Assembly: GCA_964465125.1 (NCBI GenBank)
Contig: CAYXIO010000005.1
Location: forward strand, 1 to 64,000
Length of the DNA: 64,000 nucleotides
DNA from: CAYOHG01 sp964465125
GTDB taxonomy: Bacteria > Planctomycetota > Phycisphaerae > UBA1845 > Fen-1342
Direction: 5' to 3'
In this document: in pieces, positions 17,223 through 25,697 of the stretch
Layout: every line of letters starts with the position of its first letter
How positions within the stretch are numbered: the stretch's first letter is position 1
Program-made: the position numbers and the translations under genes
Notes under the pieces: generated by a model
What the model saw: only the letters and a program-made list of their open reading frames with translations
Told to the model about the DNA's origin: nothing
The model's database searches: none

Positions 17223-18275
17223 CTAGGCAAGCAGCCGGACCTCGCCGGGCGCGCCGGCCTCGGTTCGCCCCACGACCGCCGCGCACAACGCTCCGGCGGT
17301 GTTTAGTGCGCTCAGCAAGGCGTCGCAGCGCTCCGCCGGCAAGCTGATCAGCAGCCCGCCGGAGGTCTGCGCATCGGCGAGCGCGCCCAGCAGGGCCGCT
17401 TCGACGCGTTCGTCGACGCGCAGCCTGTCACCCAGGTATGCGCAGGTGGCCTTGTGCGTACGGGTGAGGATGCCTTGACGCGCGAAGTCGAGCGTCGCCG
17501 GCAGCAGCGGCACGTTGCGGGCCTCGATTGCGACCGCCAGCCGGCTGCCGTCCGCCAGTTCGAAGGCATGCCCCAGCAGCCCGAACCCCGTGATGTCCGT
17601 GCATGCGTGCACGCCGACCGACAGCGCCGCATCCCGGCCCGGACGGTTCAGCGCCGTCATGGTCGCGATGACCACCTGAAGCTCAGCCGCAGGCAGCAGG
17701 TCCTTCTTCGCAGCGCTGGTCAGCACGCCGCTGCCGATCGGCTTTGTCAGCACGAGGCAGTCGCCGGGCCGGGCTCCGGCATTGGTGAGCACGCGCTGCG
17801 GATGCACCCGTCCGGTGACGGCCAGGCCGTACTTGATTTCGCTGTCGCGTACGCTGTGGCCGCCCACGATCACCGCGCCGGCTTCGTTCACCTTGTCGGC
17901 CCCGCCGCGCAGAATCTCGATCAGCCAGTCATAGTCGAGTTCCAGGTCGGGATAGCCGACCAGGTTCAGCGCGGTCAGCGGCTCGCCGCCCATCGCGTAG
18001 ACGTCGCTCAAGGAGTTGGCGGCGGCGATCTGTCCGAATGCGTAGGGGTCATCGACCAGCGGCGGAAAGAAATCCGTCGTCTGCACCAGTGCCAGCTCAT
18101 CGCTGAGGCGATACACCCCCGCGTCGTCGGACGTTTCCGTCCCGACGATCAGGTTCGGATGCTGCTGGGGCTTGAGATGACGCAGCACCTGCGCCATGCC
18201 GTCCTGCGGCAGCTTGCCCGCTCACCCCGCGCAACTGGCGTAGTCAGTTAGCCGCTTGCGGCGCGCTTCGCTCAT
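17223..18275 (-). CDS. selD: Selenide, water dikinase SelD, a selenoprotein read through an in-frame UGA (Sec18)
   Basis: A 350-residue enzyme that would make selenophosphate from selenide and ATP. From ATG 18275 the codons read MSEARRKRLTDYASCAG, then TGA (18224-18222), then AGKLPQDGMAQVL, joining in frame the rest of SelD from 18197. The UGA falls on the redox Cys position (E. coli Cys17 in GCGCK), with the catalytic Lys three residues later, so it is read as selenocysteine. Downstream motifs are ETSDDAGVYRL, QTTDFFPPLVDDPYAFG, VGGHSVRDSEIKYG and DITGFGLLGHAFEL. An ordinary gene caller would start at 18197 and lose the catalytic N-terminus. Only 27 bp separate its start from divergent rsmA. 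Confidence 0.9.
18193..18213 (-). promoter_or_regulatory. SECIS-like hairpin after the selD UGA
   Basis: On the minus strand, 8 nt after the UGA, UGCCG pairs with CGGCA around a 5-nt loop CAGGA; a lower GC/GC pair closes the stem beyond a small bulge. The loop starts 16 nt after the UGA and contains GG, within the range known for bacterial SECIS elements. The structure is judged by eye. Confidence 0.5.
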
Positions 18276-18286
18276 GCTCTGCTCGC

Positions 18287-18292
18287 TACAAT
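18287..18292 (+). promoter_or_regulatory. Candidate -10 of a leaderless rsmA promoter
   Basis: TACAAT lies 10 nt before the rsmA ATG, and no SD is present. The spacing would put the transcript start at or next to the start codon. No good -35 is seen; the 27-bp divergent gap leaves none outside selD. Confidence 0.35.
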
Positions 18293-18302
18293 CCGCCCAG
18301 CC

Positions 18303-19226
18303 ATGGAAGGTCAAACGCTCGCCGAAATCCGCGACCTGCTGGAAGCCCGCGGCCTCCATCCACAGCACCGTTTCGGCCAGAACTTCCTGATCGACCTCAA
18401 TCTTATGCGAAAGCTGGTGAGCGCGGCAGGCGTCGGCGAAGGCGATCTGGTGCTGGAGGTGGGGGCCGGCACGGGCTCGCTCACCGAACTGCTGCTCGCC
18501 GCGGGCGCCACCGTCATCGCCGTCGAGATTGACCGCGGCCTGCAAGCGTTGCTGCGCGAGCGCTTCGCCGAGCAGCCACGGTTCTCCCTGATCGCCGGCG
18601 ATGCGCTGGCGGGCAAGCATCGGCTCAACCCGGACCTGCTCGAGGCCATCCGTGATCGGCGATCCCGGGGTCAGCCCGTCGGCAGAAGCGCAGCCGCCGC
18701 ATTCAAGCTCGTCGCGAACCTGCCGTACCAGATCGCCACGCCGCTGCTGGCCGACCTGCTGCTGCTGGAATCGCGCTTTACGGTGATGGCCTGCACCCTT
18801 CAGCGTGAAGTCGGCGAGCGCCTCACCGCCGCCCCGCGCAGCTCGGCCTACGGCCCGATTTCGGTCCTGGTGCAGACGCTGGCGCGTGCGGAGCACATTG
18901 CCGACCTGCCGCCGCAGGCGTTCTGGCCGCGGCCGAAGGTCGACTCGGTGATGTTGAGGATTACGCCGGTCGATACGCCGCGGGTTCGAAACGTGCCGCG
19001 CTTCTCGAAGCTGGTTCACGAGGCGTTCGCGCAGCGCCGCAAGATGCTGCGGCGGATGATGCGCGAATGGAAGTCCCTGGACGTTCAGTCGGCGTTCGGC
19101 CGCGCCGGGATCAATCCGGATGCGCGTCCTGAAGAACTATCTCCGAGTGACTGGCAAGCGCTGGCTGATGCGCTTGGCCCGGCCCCGGCTGATCGATCCG
19201 CAGATGTGCCGCGAGGTAGGCCGTGA
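18303..19226 (+). CDS. rsmA: 16S rRNA (A1518/A1519-N6)-dimethyltransferase RsmA (KsgA)
   Basis: A 307-residue SAM-dependent enzyme that dimethylates two adjacent adenines near the 3' end of 16S rRNA during 30S maturation. PQHRFGQNFLID opens the fold, LVLEVGAGTGSLT is SAM motif I, and LVANLPYQIATPLL holds the NLPY catalytic motif. PQAFWPRPKVDSVMLRI and AFAQRRKMLRRMM are the usual C-terminal signatures. The last 116 bp overlap the end of the convergent lipoprotein gene. No SD precedes the ATG; see the -10 at 18287. Confidence 0.95.
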   Translation: MEGQTLAEIRDLLEARGLHPQHRFGQNFLIDLNLMRKLVSAAGVGEGDLVLEVGAGTGSLTELLLAAGATVIAVEIDRGLQALLRERFAEQPRFSLIAGDALAGKHRLNPDLLEAIRDRRSRGQPVGRSAAAAFKLVANLPYQIATPLLADLLLLESRFTVMACTLQREVGERLTAAPRSSAYGPISVLVQTLARAEHIADLPPQAFWPRPKVDSVMLRITPVDTPRVRNVPRFSKLVHEAFAQRRKMLRRMMREWKSLDVQSAFGRAGINPDARPEELSPSDWQALADALGPAPADRSADVPRGRP

Positions 19227-19908
19227 CGAACGGCGCGCTGGTTGCGTCGGTGTGCCCGCCGTAATAGCCGTAGCGGCTGAATTCCGACTTCCACCCGACG
19301 TTGATCACCTTGCCGCCGAGGGTGTTTCGGAAGCCGACCGCGCCGGCGCCGTCGGTTCCGATCTTGCCGTCGATGGTGCCGACCAGCTTCATGGGCCCGG
19401 CCAGGACCGCGTCGCTGGGGGAGAAGTAGTTGTAAATCCTGCCCTTGACGTGTCCCGCAGCCTTTCGCAGGTCGTAGTCATAGGAGAGGCTCGACGCCAG
19501 CAGCACGACGTTGTCGACCATCACGTCTTCGCGCAGATCCTCCAGCGTCCAGACGCTGATGCCCGTGCCCGCGGACAGGCCGACCAGGTGCACGGGCCGG
19601 CCCGGATACTTCTTCTGATAGTCGGCGATCGCATTGGCCAGGTCGGCGGCGGCGGCCTTCGCGTTGATCAGCAGCTTCTGGTCGATCAGCGGGTTGAACA
19701 GCACCGTCCAGGCCACGCTGGCGACCTCGCCGTGATAGCCCGCGGCGTTCAGCCCCTGCCGCAGACCGGCATCGCCAAAGTCGATGTTGCCGGCCCCCGG
19801 CACGTAGAAGACGATTCCGTTGCGCGCGTTGGGGCCGTACGCGCGCGAGGTACATCCCGCCGACAGCGCTAGCGCAAGCAGCACAACCGCCACGAGACCT
19901 GATTTCAT
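19111..19908 (-). CDS. Lipoprotein with alpha/beta-hydrolase-like fold (unknown substrate)
   Basis: A 265-residue protein. Signal LVAVVLLALALSAGC has a lipobox ending at Cys19. The mature part starts with IVFYVPGAGNIDFG and has VHLVGLSAGTG (about residues 100-110), a GxSxG nucleophile elbow typical of lipases and related serine hydrolases. The catalytic acid is not clear, but GHTDATSAPFV near the end could supply His. It is membrane-anchored after lipidation. GGAG lies 9 nt before the ATG. Its last 38 codons overlap rsmA on the other strand, and that tail looks unstructured. Confidence 0.65.
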   Translation of the reverse strand: MKSGLVAVVLLALALSAGCTSRAYGPNARNGIVFYVPGAGNIDFGDAGLRQGLNAAGYHGEVASVAWTVLFNPLIDQKLLINAKAAAADLANAIADYQKKYPGRPVHLVGLSAGTGISVWTLEDLREDVMVDNVVLLASSLSYDYDLRKAAGHVKGRIYNYFSPSDAVLAGPMKLVGTIDGKIGTDGAGAVGFRNTLGGKVINVGWKSEFSRYGYYGGHTDATSAPFVTAYLAAHLRIDQPGPGQAHQPALASHSEIVLQDAHPD

Positions 19909-20005
19909 CGTGCCCTACTCCGATGCGCGCCGCGGCCGGTTCCCTGCGAACCGCGGACGACGTACCTCCGCCGGATCACGGCCCGGCGCGAACGGTGGCT
20001 GACAC

Positions 20006-20404
20006 TCAGCGGTTGCCTTCCGCCGCGCCGCGGAAGCCCGGAATCCGCACGTTCTCCGTGGGCCGCTCGTCGGGATGCACCGCGAAGACTTCCACGCGGG
20101 CAATGTCTTCGAACGGGATCACCAGGACGATCGAGCCGACCTTGTAGTTCTCGTCGACCGGGACGCATTCGAACGTCAGCGCGCTGCTGCTCGAAACGTC
20201 CGCGATCTCCATCATCTCGTACGTCAGCCCGTCCTTCATGTACAGGATGATGCGCGTGTCGAGCCCGTCGCGGTAAGCGCGCAGGGCCTGGCCCTCGTTC
20301 CCCTCGATCGGCGCGTTCGGGAATCGCTTGCGCGCGCAGCGCGTGCGCGCTTCATCGATCAGCGCCGACAGCCCGCCGCGGTGAAACCAGTCGTAGTTGA
20401 ACAT
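20006..20404 (-). CDS. Hypothetical protein, 132 aa
   Basis: Not recognised. A soluble 132-residue protein starting MFNYDWFHRGGLSALIDEAR, with a central beta-rich stretch (DTRIILYMKDGLTYEMMEI, then VGSIVLVIPFEDIARVEVF) that could be a small barrel. There is no signal peptide or membrane helix. ATG 20404 has GGAG 9 nt upstream; the frame open to 20431 has none. It diverges from queG with 78 bp between starts. Confidence 0.6.
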   Translation of the reverse strand: MFNYDWFHRGGLSALIDEARTRCARKRFPNAPIEGNEGQALRAYRDGLDTRIILYMKDGLTYEMMEIADVSSSSALTFECVPVDENYKVGSIVLVIPFEDIARVEVFAVHPDERPTENVRIPGFRGAAEGNR

Positions 20405-20468
20405 GCCTCGCTCCGCCCTGACCGGCGACACTCTCCCCGCACCCGTTCGAAACAGCGCAACCCGCCGC

Positions 20469-20474
20469 TAGAAT
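20469..20474 (+). promoter_or_regulatory. Candidate -10 of a leaderless queG promoter
   Basis: TAGAAT (5 of 6 to TATAAT) ends 8 nt before the queG ATG and there is no SD. TTCGAA 17 nt further up is a 3-of-6 -35. Confidence 0.4.
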
Positions 20475-20482
20475 GCCATCCC

Positions 20483-21544
20483 ATGTCACCCGCCGAACGA
20501 TCCGAGCTCGCACGGCGTCTCGGCCGCTCGATCGGCTTCGACCTGGTGGGATTCGCTCGCGCCGCGCCCGTGGCGACGGCCGCGCATTATAGGGACTGGC
20601 TGGCGGCTGGCTACGGCGGCTCGATGGCCTACCTGGCCCGCCATGCCGACCTGCGCGCCGATCCGCGCGGGCTGCTGGAAAACGCCCGCTCGGTCATCGC
20701 GACGGCGGTGAGCTACCGGCGCCCGGAGATCGAGCACGGCGCCCCGGGCGCGCTGAGCGGACGGGTTGCGCAATACGCGCGCGGCGCGGACTATCATGCT
20801 GTCATGCGTCGGATGCTGCGCCGGCTGATCAGCGATTTGCGGACGCACCTGGAGGAGCCTTTCGAGGCGCGGGAATTCGTCGACACCGGCCCCCTGCTGG
20901 AGCGCGCCCTGGGCGCCGCCGCCGGCCTCGGTTGGATCGGCAAGAACACGCTTCTGCTGCACCAGCGGCTGGGGTCATTTGTGTTCCTGGGGGAAATCGT
21001 GACGGACCTGGAGCTGGCCCCCGATCCGCTCCAGACGGATCACTGCGGCACCTGCACGCGCTGCCTGGAGGCCTGCCCGACCGGGGCATTCGCCGCGCCG
21101 CGCGTGCTCGATTCGACACGCTGCATCGCCTATCTGACGATCGAGCATCGCAGCGCGTTCTCGCAGGATGCGCAGCGCGCGACGAGCGAGTGGGTGTTCG
21201 GCTGCGATGTGTGCCAGGACGTCTGCCCGTTCAATGCGGACGCACCGGCGGCAACGCAACCGGAGATCGCCGCCGAGCGAATTCCAGCGCGGCTCGACTT
21301 GCCCAAGCTGGCGGCGCTCACTCCGCGCGACTATCGCGCCCTCGTCCGGGACACCGCCGCCGACCGGGCGAATCGATCGATGTGGCGGCGCAACGCGCTC
21401 GCCGCGTTGGGAAACGCCGGCTTCGAGAATCCGACGGGGCAGGAACGCCGCCGGGCGGCCCTGACCGCCGCGGTGTCCGACCCGGATCGGCGTGTGGCCG
21501 GGGCAGCGCGTCAGGCGCTTTCGGACACCGCTTCGGCTAGTTGA
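20483..21544 (+). CDS. queG: Epoxyqueuosine reductase QueG
   Basis: A 353-residue enzyme that reduces epoxyqueuosine to queuosine in tRNA, the last step of queuosine modification, using cobalamin and two 4Fe-4S clusters. Cluster motifs CGTCTRCLEACPTG (about 192-205) and CDVCQDVCPFN (about 242-252) flank DSTRCIAYLTIEHR. VDTGPLLERALGAAAGLGWI, with GKNT after it, is the family signature before them. The C-terminus continues into a HEAT-like region. The frame is open from 20075, but ATG 20483 matches the family start. The stop overlaps the convergent phosphatase gene by 8 bp. Confidence 0.93.
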   Translation: MSPAERSELARRLGRSIGFDLVGFARAAPVATAAHYRDWLAAGYGGSMAYLARHADLRADPRGLLENARSVIATAVSYRRPEIEHGAPGALSGRVAQYARGADYHAVMRRMLRRLISDLRTHLEEPFEAREFVDTGPLLERALGAAAGLGWIGKNTLLLHQRLGSFVFLGEIVTDLELAPDPLQTDHCGTCTRCLEACPTGAFAAPRVLDSTRCIAYLTIEHRSAFSQDAQRATSEWVFGCDVCQDVCPFNADAPAATQPEIAAERIPARLDLPKLAALTPRDYRALVRDTAADRANRSMWRRNALAALGNAGFENPTGQERRRAALTAAVSDPDRRVAGAARQALSDTASAS

Positions 21545-22658
21545 ACTCGACGGTGACGACGGTGCGGTCGTCGTCGGGCGGGCGGTCGCCGGCGAAGCGA
21601 CGCGTGGCTTCGAGCAGCGCCTCGAGCAGCGGCTCACCGTTCGCCAGCGCGGCACGGGCCGCATCGCGGAGGCGCTTGTCCCCGAGCCGGCCGTCCTGTC
21701 CCTCCACGTCGGTGACGCCGTCGGTAAACAGAACCAGCCGATCGCCGGCTTGCATCGCCGCGCTGCGGGTCGTCCACTCGCTGTGATCCAGACCTGAGCA
21801 GATCAGCGGTCCGGTCGATTCCAGCAGGACCTCGGCGCGCCGCGCCCCGAGCACCAGCCCCGCCGGATGGCCTGCGTTGCAATAGGTCCACTCGCCCGTC
21901 TCGGCGGAGCCGCGCACGCAGAGCAGACTGACGAAGCGGTTGGCGCCAAACGTCGCCAGGCTGGTCGAGACCTTCTGAACCACGCTGAGCGGCTCGTAGT
22001 CGGTTTCCCACGACGCGTGAAACGCCGACTTGACCACGCCGGTCAGCATCGAGGCCGAGACGCCGTGCCCGGACGCGTCGGCGATCAGCACGGTCATGAC
22101 ATCCCGTCCGACCGCGGCGAAATCGTAGAAATCGCCGCCCAGCTCATGACAGGGCAGACAACTGCCGCTGGCCGTCAGCCGCCCGACCATTAGCGGATGG
22201 GCAGGAAGCAGGCTCCGCAGAAATCGCCGCGCGACCACCAGCTCGCGCTGCATGCGCTGCGAGAACCGGCGGTTCTGCTCCTCGAGCCGGCGCGTCTCGG
22301 CGGCGCGATCCACCAGCGCCAGCAGCACCTCGCGATCGAAGGGCTTCTGAATAAAGTAATACGCATGCGAGCGAATGGCGCGCACGAGCTTGCGGTCGAG
22401 CTCGTGCACGCTGCCCGTCATGATGATTACGTCCATTTCGGGCCGCACCTGCTTCATGCGCTCGAGCAGGTCGAACCCGGACATTTCGGGCATGCGGATG
22501 TCGATCAGGGCCAGGTCAGGCCGCAGCGACACGACCGCCTGCAACGCTTCGTCCGGCCGCGAGGTGCACGTGACCTCGTACTGGCGGCTCAGAATGCGCT
22601 CCACCGCGCGCAGCATGCCGGGCTCATCGTCGACGATCAGAACGTGCAGCGGCTTCAT
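21537..22658 (-). CDS. Response regulator with SpoIIE/PP2C phosphatase output (RsbU-like)
   Basis: A 373-residue two-domain protein. The receiver (1-120) shows IVDDEP, the phosphoacceptor region LALIDIRMPEMSG (Asp near 52) and QKPFD. After a coiled linker (125-150), the phosphatase (155-373) has ELGGDFYDF, IADASGHGVSASML, LFTDGVTDVEG and DDDRTVVTVEF, which carry the metal aspartates. The family dephosphorylates anti-sigma-factor antagonists. It overlaps the histidine kinase gene by ATGA (22655-22658), so the kinase probably phosphorylates this receiver. No anti-sigma or STAS gene is nearby. Confidence 0.88.
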   Translation of the reverse strand: MKPLHVLIVDDEPGMLRAVERILSRQYEVTCTSRPDEALQAVVSLRPDLALIDIRMPEMSGFDLLERMKQVRPEMDVIIMTGSVHELDRKLVRAIRSHAYYFIQKPFDREVLLALVDRAAETRRLEEQNRRFSQRMQRELVVARRFLRSLLPAHPLMVGRLTASGSCLPCHELGGDFYDFAAVGRDVMTVLIADASGHGVSASMLTGVVKSAFHASWETDYEPLSVVQKVSTSLATFGANRFVSLLCVRGSAETGEWTYCNAGHPAGLVLGARRAEVLLESTGPLICSGLDHSEWTTRSAAMQAGDRLVLFTDGVTDVEGQDGRLGDKRLRDAARAALANGEPLLEALLEATRRFAGDRPPDDDRTVVTVEFN

Positions 22659-24364
22659 GCATCCCCCACGCGGCCGCGCGAGTCGGCAGCCGGCAGAAGC
22701 ACGTGAACGGTGGTCCCGCAGCCCGGGCTGCTCTCAAACTGAAGGTCACCGTCGGCCTCGTGCAGAATCGCGCGGCAGATCGAGAGACCCATGCCGTTGC
22801 CCGCCTCCTTGGTCGTGAAGAACAGCTCGCCGAGCCGCGCCAGGTGCTCGGCCGGAATCCCGCAGCCCGTGTCGACGATGTCCACCAGGACGTTGGCGCC
22901 GTCGCGGCGCGCTCGAACCGTCAACGTGCCGCCGTTCGGCATGGACTCGGCCGCGTTCGTGACCAGGTTCAGGAACAGCTTGGCGAGATCATCGTGACCG
23001 AGTTGGACGGGCGGGAGCTCGTCGGCGATCTCGACCGTGAGCTCGATCCCGCTGCGCTCCAGGGCGCGCCGCAGCATGCCCAGCGTACCGTCGATCGCCC
23101 GTCGCAGATTCCCCGTGCCGAGCTTCCCGCCGGTTGGACGCGAAGTCGCCACCATGTTCGAGAAGAGCCGGCGGCTGAATTGCAGCGACTCCTCGATCTG
23201 CTCCAGGTCGCGCGCGGCGTTGGTTGCGTCCAACTGACCGGCGCGTGCGTCCGCGAGCAGCTCTTGCGCAAGCGGCAGGGCCGAACCCAGCGCGTTGTTG
23301 ACGTCGTGCGACACGACCCGCGCCAGACTCGCCATCGCGTGTCGCCGCTCGGCGGCAACCATCTTCGATTCGAGCGACTCGGTCCGTTGCAGGTATTGGA
23401 TGCCGACCGAGGTCTGCGTGACGAAGTGCGGCAGCAGCGCGGCCTCGTAGCCCCCCAGCGAGCCCGGTCGCAGCGCCGCGACCTTGATCAGGCCGATCAG
23501 CCCCTCGCGCGACGTGATCGGGGCGACGATCATGGCCGCCTCGCGCGGCAGCACGGTGTCCCCATGGCCGTCGGCGCCGGGTTCCCCCGGCCGATGGTTG
23601 TAATCCAGCAGGGCCGCGACCGGCAGCGCGTCGCGCTGGCGCCACTCACGCCACGCGTCGAGCTCGCGCTCGAAGCCCAGAACTTCTCCTCCGGCGACGG
23701 CGCGGCGCAGCTCTTCACTTACCGTGAAGCGCCGTCCGACGCTGTGGCTCTTGCCTTTGAAGACGGCGATCTGCTCGGCGGCGAGCTCGAGCGTCGCGCC
23801 GCCGTCGGTGCTGATCAGCATCGCGGAGGAGTGGTCGTAGCGCGTCAACGAGCGCAGCCCGTGCAGAATCTGGTAGAAGAGATCGCGCGGCCGCAGTTGC
23901 TCCATGATCTTGCGGTCGACGCGCCCGCGCACCTCCCAGAGACGCTTCTGATCGACGCGCTCCAGCGCGCTCGAGATCGCCGAGGTGATGGGTGTCAGGG
24001 CGCGAAGCTCTCGGCGTGCGAAGGGATGCGCGGCGCGCTGCAACCCGAGCACTCCCCAGCTTCGGCCGCGCCGGCGAATCACGCCCAGCAGCACGTTGGT
24101 GGGGACGATCAGCGTCTTGCCGCGCAGAAACGCGCCCAGCAGATTGAGGTCCCAGTGCACGTGCGGGGGGTAGCTGAGGGCCAGCGCGGCATGCTCCTGG
24201 CCCGGCTCGATCGTCGCGAGGCAGGCGAAATCGGCCCGGCAGAACTCCGCCGCCGCGCGGACCGCAACCCGCAGCAGCTTCTCCTCGCTCTCCGAGCTGT
24301 CGAGCAGGCCGGAGAGCTGCCGCAGGAAGTGCATGACGGCCAGCTTGCGCTCGGCGGTGTCCAT
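22655..24364 (-). CDS. GAF-domain sensor histidine kinase
   Basis: A 569-residue soluble kinase. The N-terminal half appears to hold two GAF domains (about 15-150 and 175-330). The phosphorylation site is ASLARVVSHDVNNALGSA (His near 355). The ATPase part has FLNLVTNAAESMP (N box), DTGCGIP and FFTTKEAGNGMGLSICRA (G boxes). No transmembrane helix is present, so it senses a cytoplasmic signal. Two Met codons compete: 24373 lies inside a TATCAT hexamer, whereas 24364 sits 7 nt behind it, so 24364 is preferred. Confidence 0.88.
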   Translation of the reverse strand: MDTAERKLAVMHFLRQLSGLLDSSESEEKLLRVAVRAAAEFCRADFACLATIEPGQEHAALALSYPPHVHWDLNLLGAFLRGKTLIVPTNVLLGVIRRRGRSWGVLGLQRAAHPFARRELRALTPITSAISSALERVDQKRLWEVRGRVDRKIMEQLRPRDLFYQILHGLRSLTRYDHSSAMLISTDGGATLELAAEQIAVFKGKSHSVGRRFTVSEELRRAVAGGEVLGFERELDAWREWRQRDALPVAALLDYNHRPGEPGADGHGDTVLPREAAMIVAPITSREGLIGLIKVAALRPGSLGGYEAALLPHFVTQTSVGIQYLQRTESLESKMVAAERRHAMASLARVVSHDVNNALGSALPLAQELLADARAGQLDATNAARDLEQIEESLQFSRRLFSNMVATSRPTGGKLGTGNLRRAIDGTLGMLRRALERSGIELTVEIADELPPVQLGHDDLAKLFLNLVTNAAESMPNGGTLTVRARRDGANVLVDIVDTGCGIPAEHLARLGELFFTTKEAGNGMGLSICRAILHEADGDLQFESSPGCGTTVHVLLPAADSRGRVGDA

Positions 24365-24371
24365 GCGAGCC

Positions 24372-24377
24372 ATGATA
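24372..24377 (-). promoter_or_regulatory. Candidate -10 of a leaderless kinase promoter
   Basis: Minus-strand TATCAT (5 of 6) ends 7 nt before ATG 24364, and no SD is visible. It decides the start of the kinase gene. Confidence 0.35.
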
Positions 24378-24485
24378 GCCGCCCACGGGCGGGCGCGCGC
24401 AAAGAGAACAGGCCGGCCGTTTCCGGTCAGCCTGTGCTCGCTGCCCCTCCGAAACTGCGCGCGGCCTGCACCGCGCGCTGGCGCG

Positions 24486-25697
24486 CTATGGGGTGGTTTG
24501 AGCGTCGCCGGCGTCGCTGCTCGAGCCGCCGCCCGACGCGTCGCCGTCGCTCGAGAGCGTGTCGCTCAGGATGTCGTCCTCCGACGGCGGGTCCTCGCCG
24601 AAGTCGGCCGGGAAGTCGGCCTCGCTGCCGGTCGGCGTGTCGAGGAACGCCACGTTGCTGGTGTCCAGCGAGGCGCAGGCATCCGCCTCCGGCTCGCTGC
24701 CGTCCAGCCGCACGCACTGGTTGCTGAAGTTCGCGTCCACCAGCGCGCTGCCGGTCGACTCCGCCGAGATCAGCGCGACGATCGGCCGCCGGACGGCGTA
24801 GTGCAGGGAGAGCTTGTAGGTTTCGAAGTCCAGCGGCGAGTTGGTGTACACGTTGTTGGCGCGGATGGTCTTTTCCAGACTCGCGCTGCCCGTGCTGATC
24901 AGGTCGACGCGCATCGCGCCGGCCTGGAGACCGTAGCCGTCCGTGACTTCGCCGGTTGCGTAGCCCTCGTTCCAGCGCTGCGTGTCGCCGTTGCGGTCCC
25001 AGGCCATCGCGATCTGCAAGTCCGCCGGCCGATCCGCGATGGCGGCGTTGGGATGCACGAAGAAGCGGCCCTGCCCGAGGTGCGTCGCCGTGCGGCGCTC
25101 TTCGATCACCGCAGCCAGGAAGCGCTGATAGCCGGAGCCGTTGTCCGTCCAGATGCGGACGGCGACGGGGACGTCGCGCACGTTGCCCGAGCCGTCGGCC
25201 GCGCCGTCGCCGTCGATGTCGAAAGCGGAGAAGTCGGCGATGTACGGAACCGAGGTGCCATCCGCCAGCGAGAGCTCACCGACCGCGTAGGTCTGGTCGG
25301 CTGACGTGACGTCCCGGCGGATTTGGCGCGCCAGCGCAAACGCCTCGAAGGCCGCGAATTGGAAGGCATTGGTGATGGCCACGCCCGCGCGGACGGTTCG
25401 GATCTGCCCGTCGCCGAGCCTGGAGGTGTTGCTGGCCTTGGCCGTAGCGAGCTCGCCGTCGGCGTCATCAACGTCGATCGAGGGATCAGGGAAAAGGCCC
25501 TCGATGTCGAACACATCGCTGTTGGACGTGTCGTCGCCGCCCGACGAATCGCCCCCGCTCGTGTCCGAGCCGTTGTTCGAGCCGCCGCCCGTCTCGTCTC
25601 CGCTGTTCGTGGGCGCGCAACCGCCCATCGCCAGCCCGATGGTCAACCCGCAGCAGGCAAGCCAAACGGTGTAACCCAGGTATCTACGCACGCTCAT
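24486..25697 (-). CDS. Secreted lipoprotein of unknown function, Ser/Gly/Asp-rich linker
   Basis: A 403-residue protein. Signal peptide LGYTVWLACCGLTIGLAMGG precedes a Cys that fits a lipobox. A low-complexity Ser/Gly/Asp/Asn stretch (about 30-60) then precedes a beta-rich globular region (75-350) with two FDIDGDGAADGSG-like acidic turns that could bind calcium. The C-terminal 40 residues are again Asp/Ser-rich. AAGGAG abuts ATG 25697 directly; GTG 25691, 6 nt from it, may be the real start. No catalytic motif is seen. Its surface location is inferred from the signal. Confidence 0.65.
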   Translation of the reverse strand: MSVRRYLGYTVWLACCGLTIGLAMGGCAPTNSGDETGGGSNNGSDTSGGDSSGGDDTSNSDVFDIEGLFPDPSIDVDDADGELATAKASNTSRLGDGQIRTVRAGVAITNAFQFAAFEAFALARQIRRDVTSADQTYAVGELSLADGTSVPYIADFSAFDIDGDGAADGSGNVRDVPVAVRIWTDNGSGYQRFLAAVIEERRTATHLGQGRFFVHPNAAIADRPADLQIAMAWDRNGDTQRWNEGYATGEVTDGYGLQAGAMRVDLISTGSASLEKTIRANNVYTNSPLDFETYKLSLHYAVRRPIVALISAESTGSALVDANFSNQCVRLDGSEPEADACASLDTSNVAFLDTPTGSEADFPADFGEDPPSEDDILSDTLSSDGDASGGGSSSDAGDAQTTP

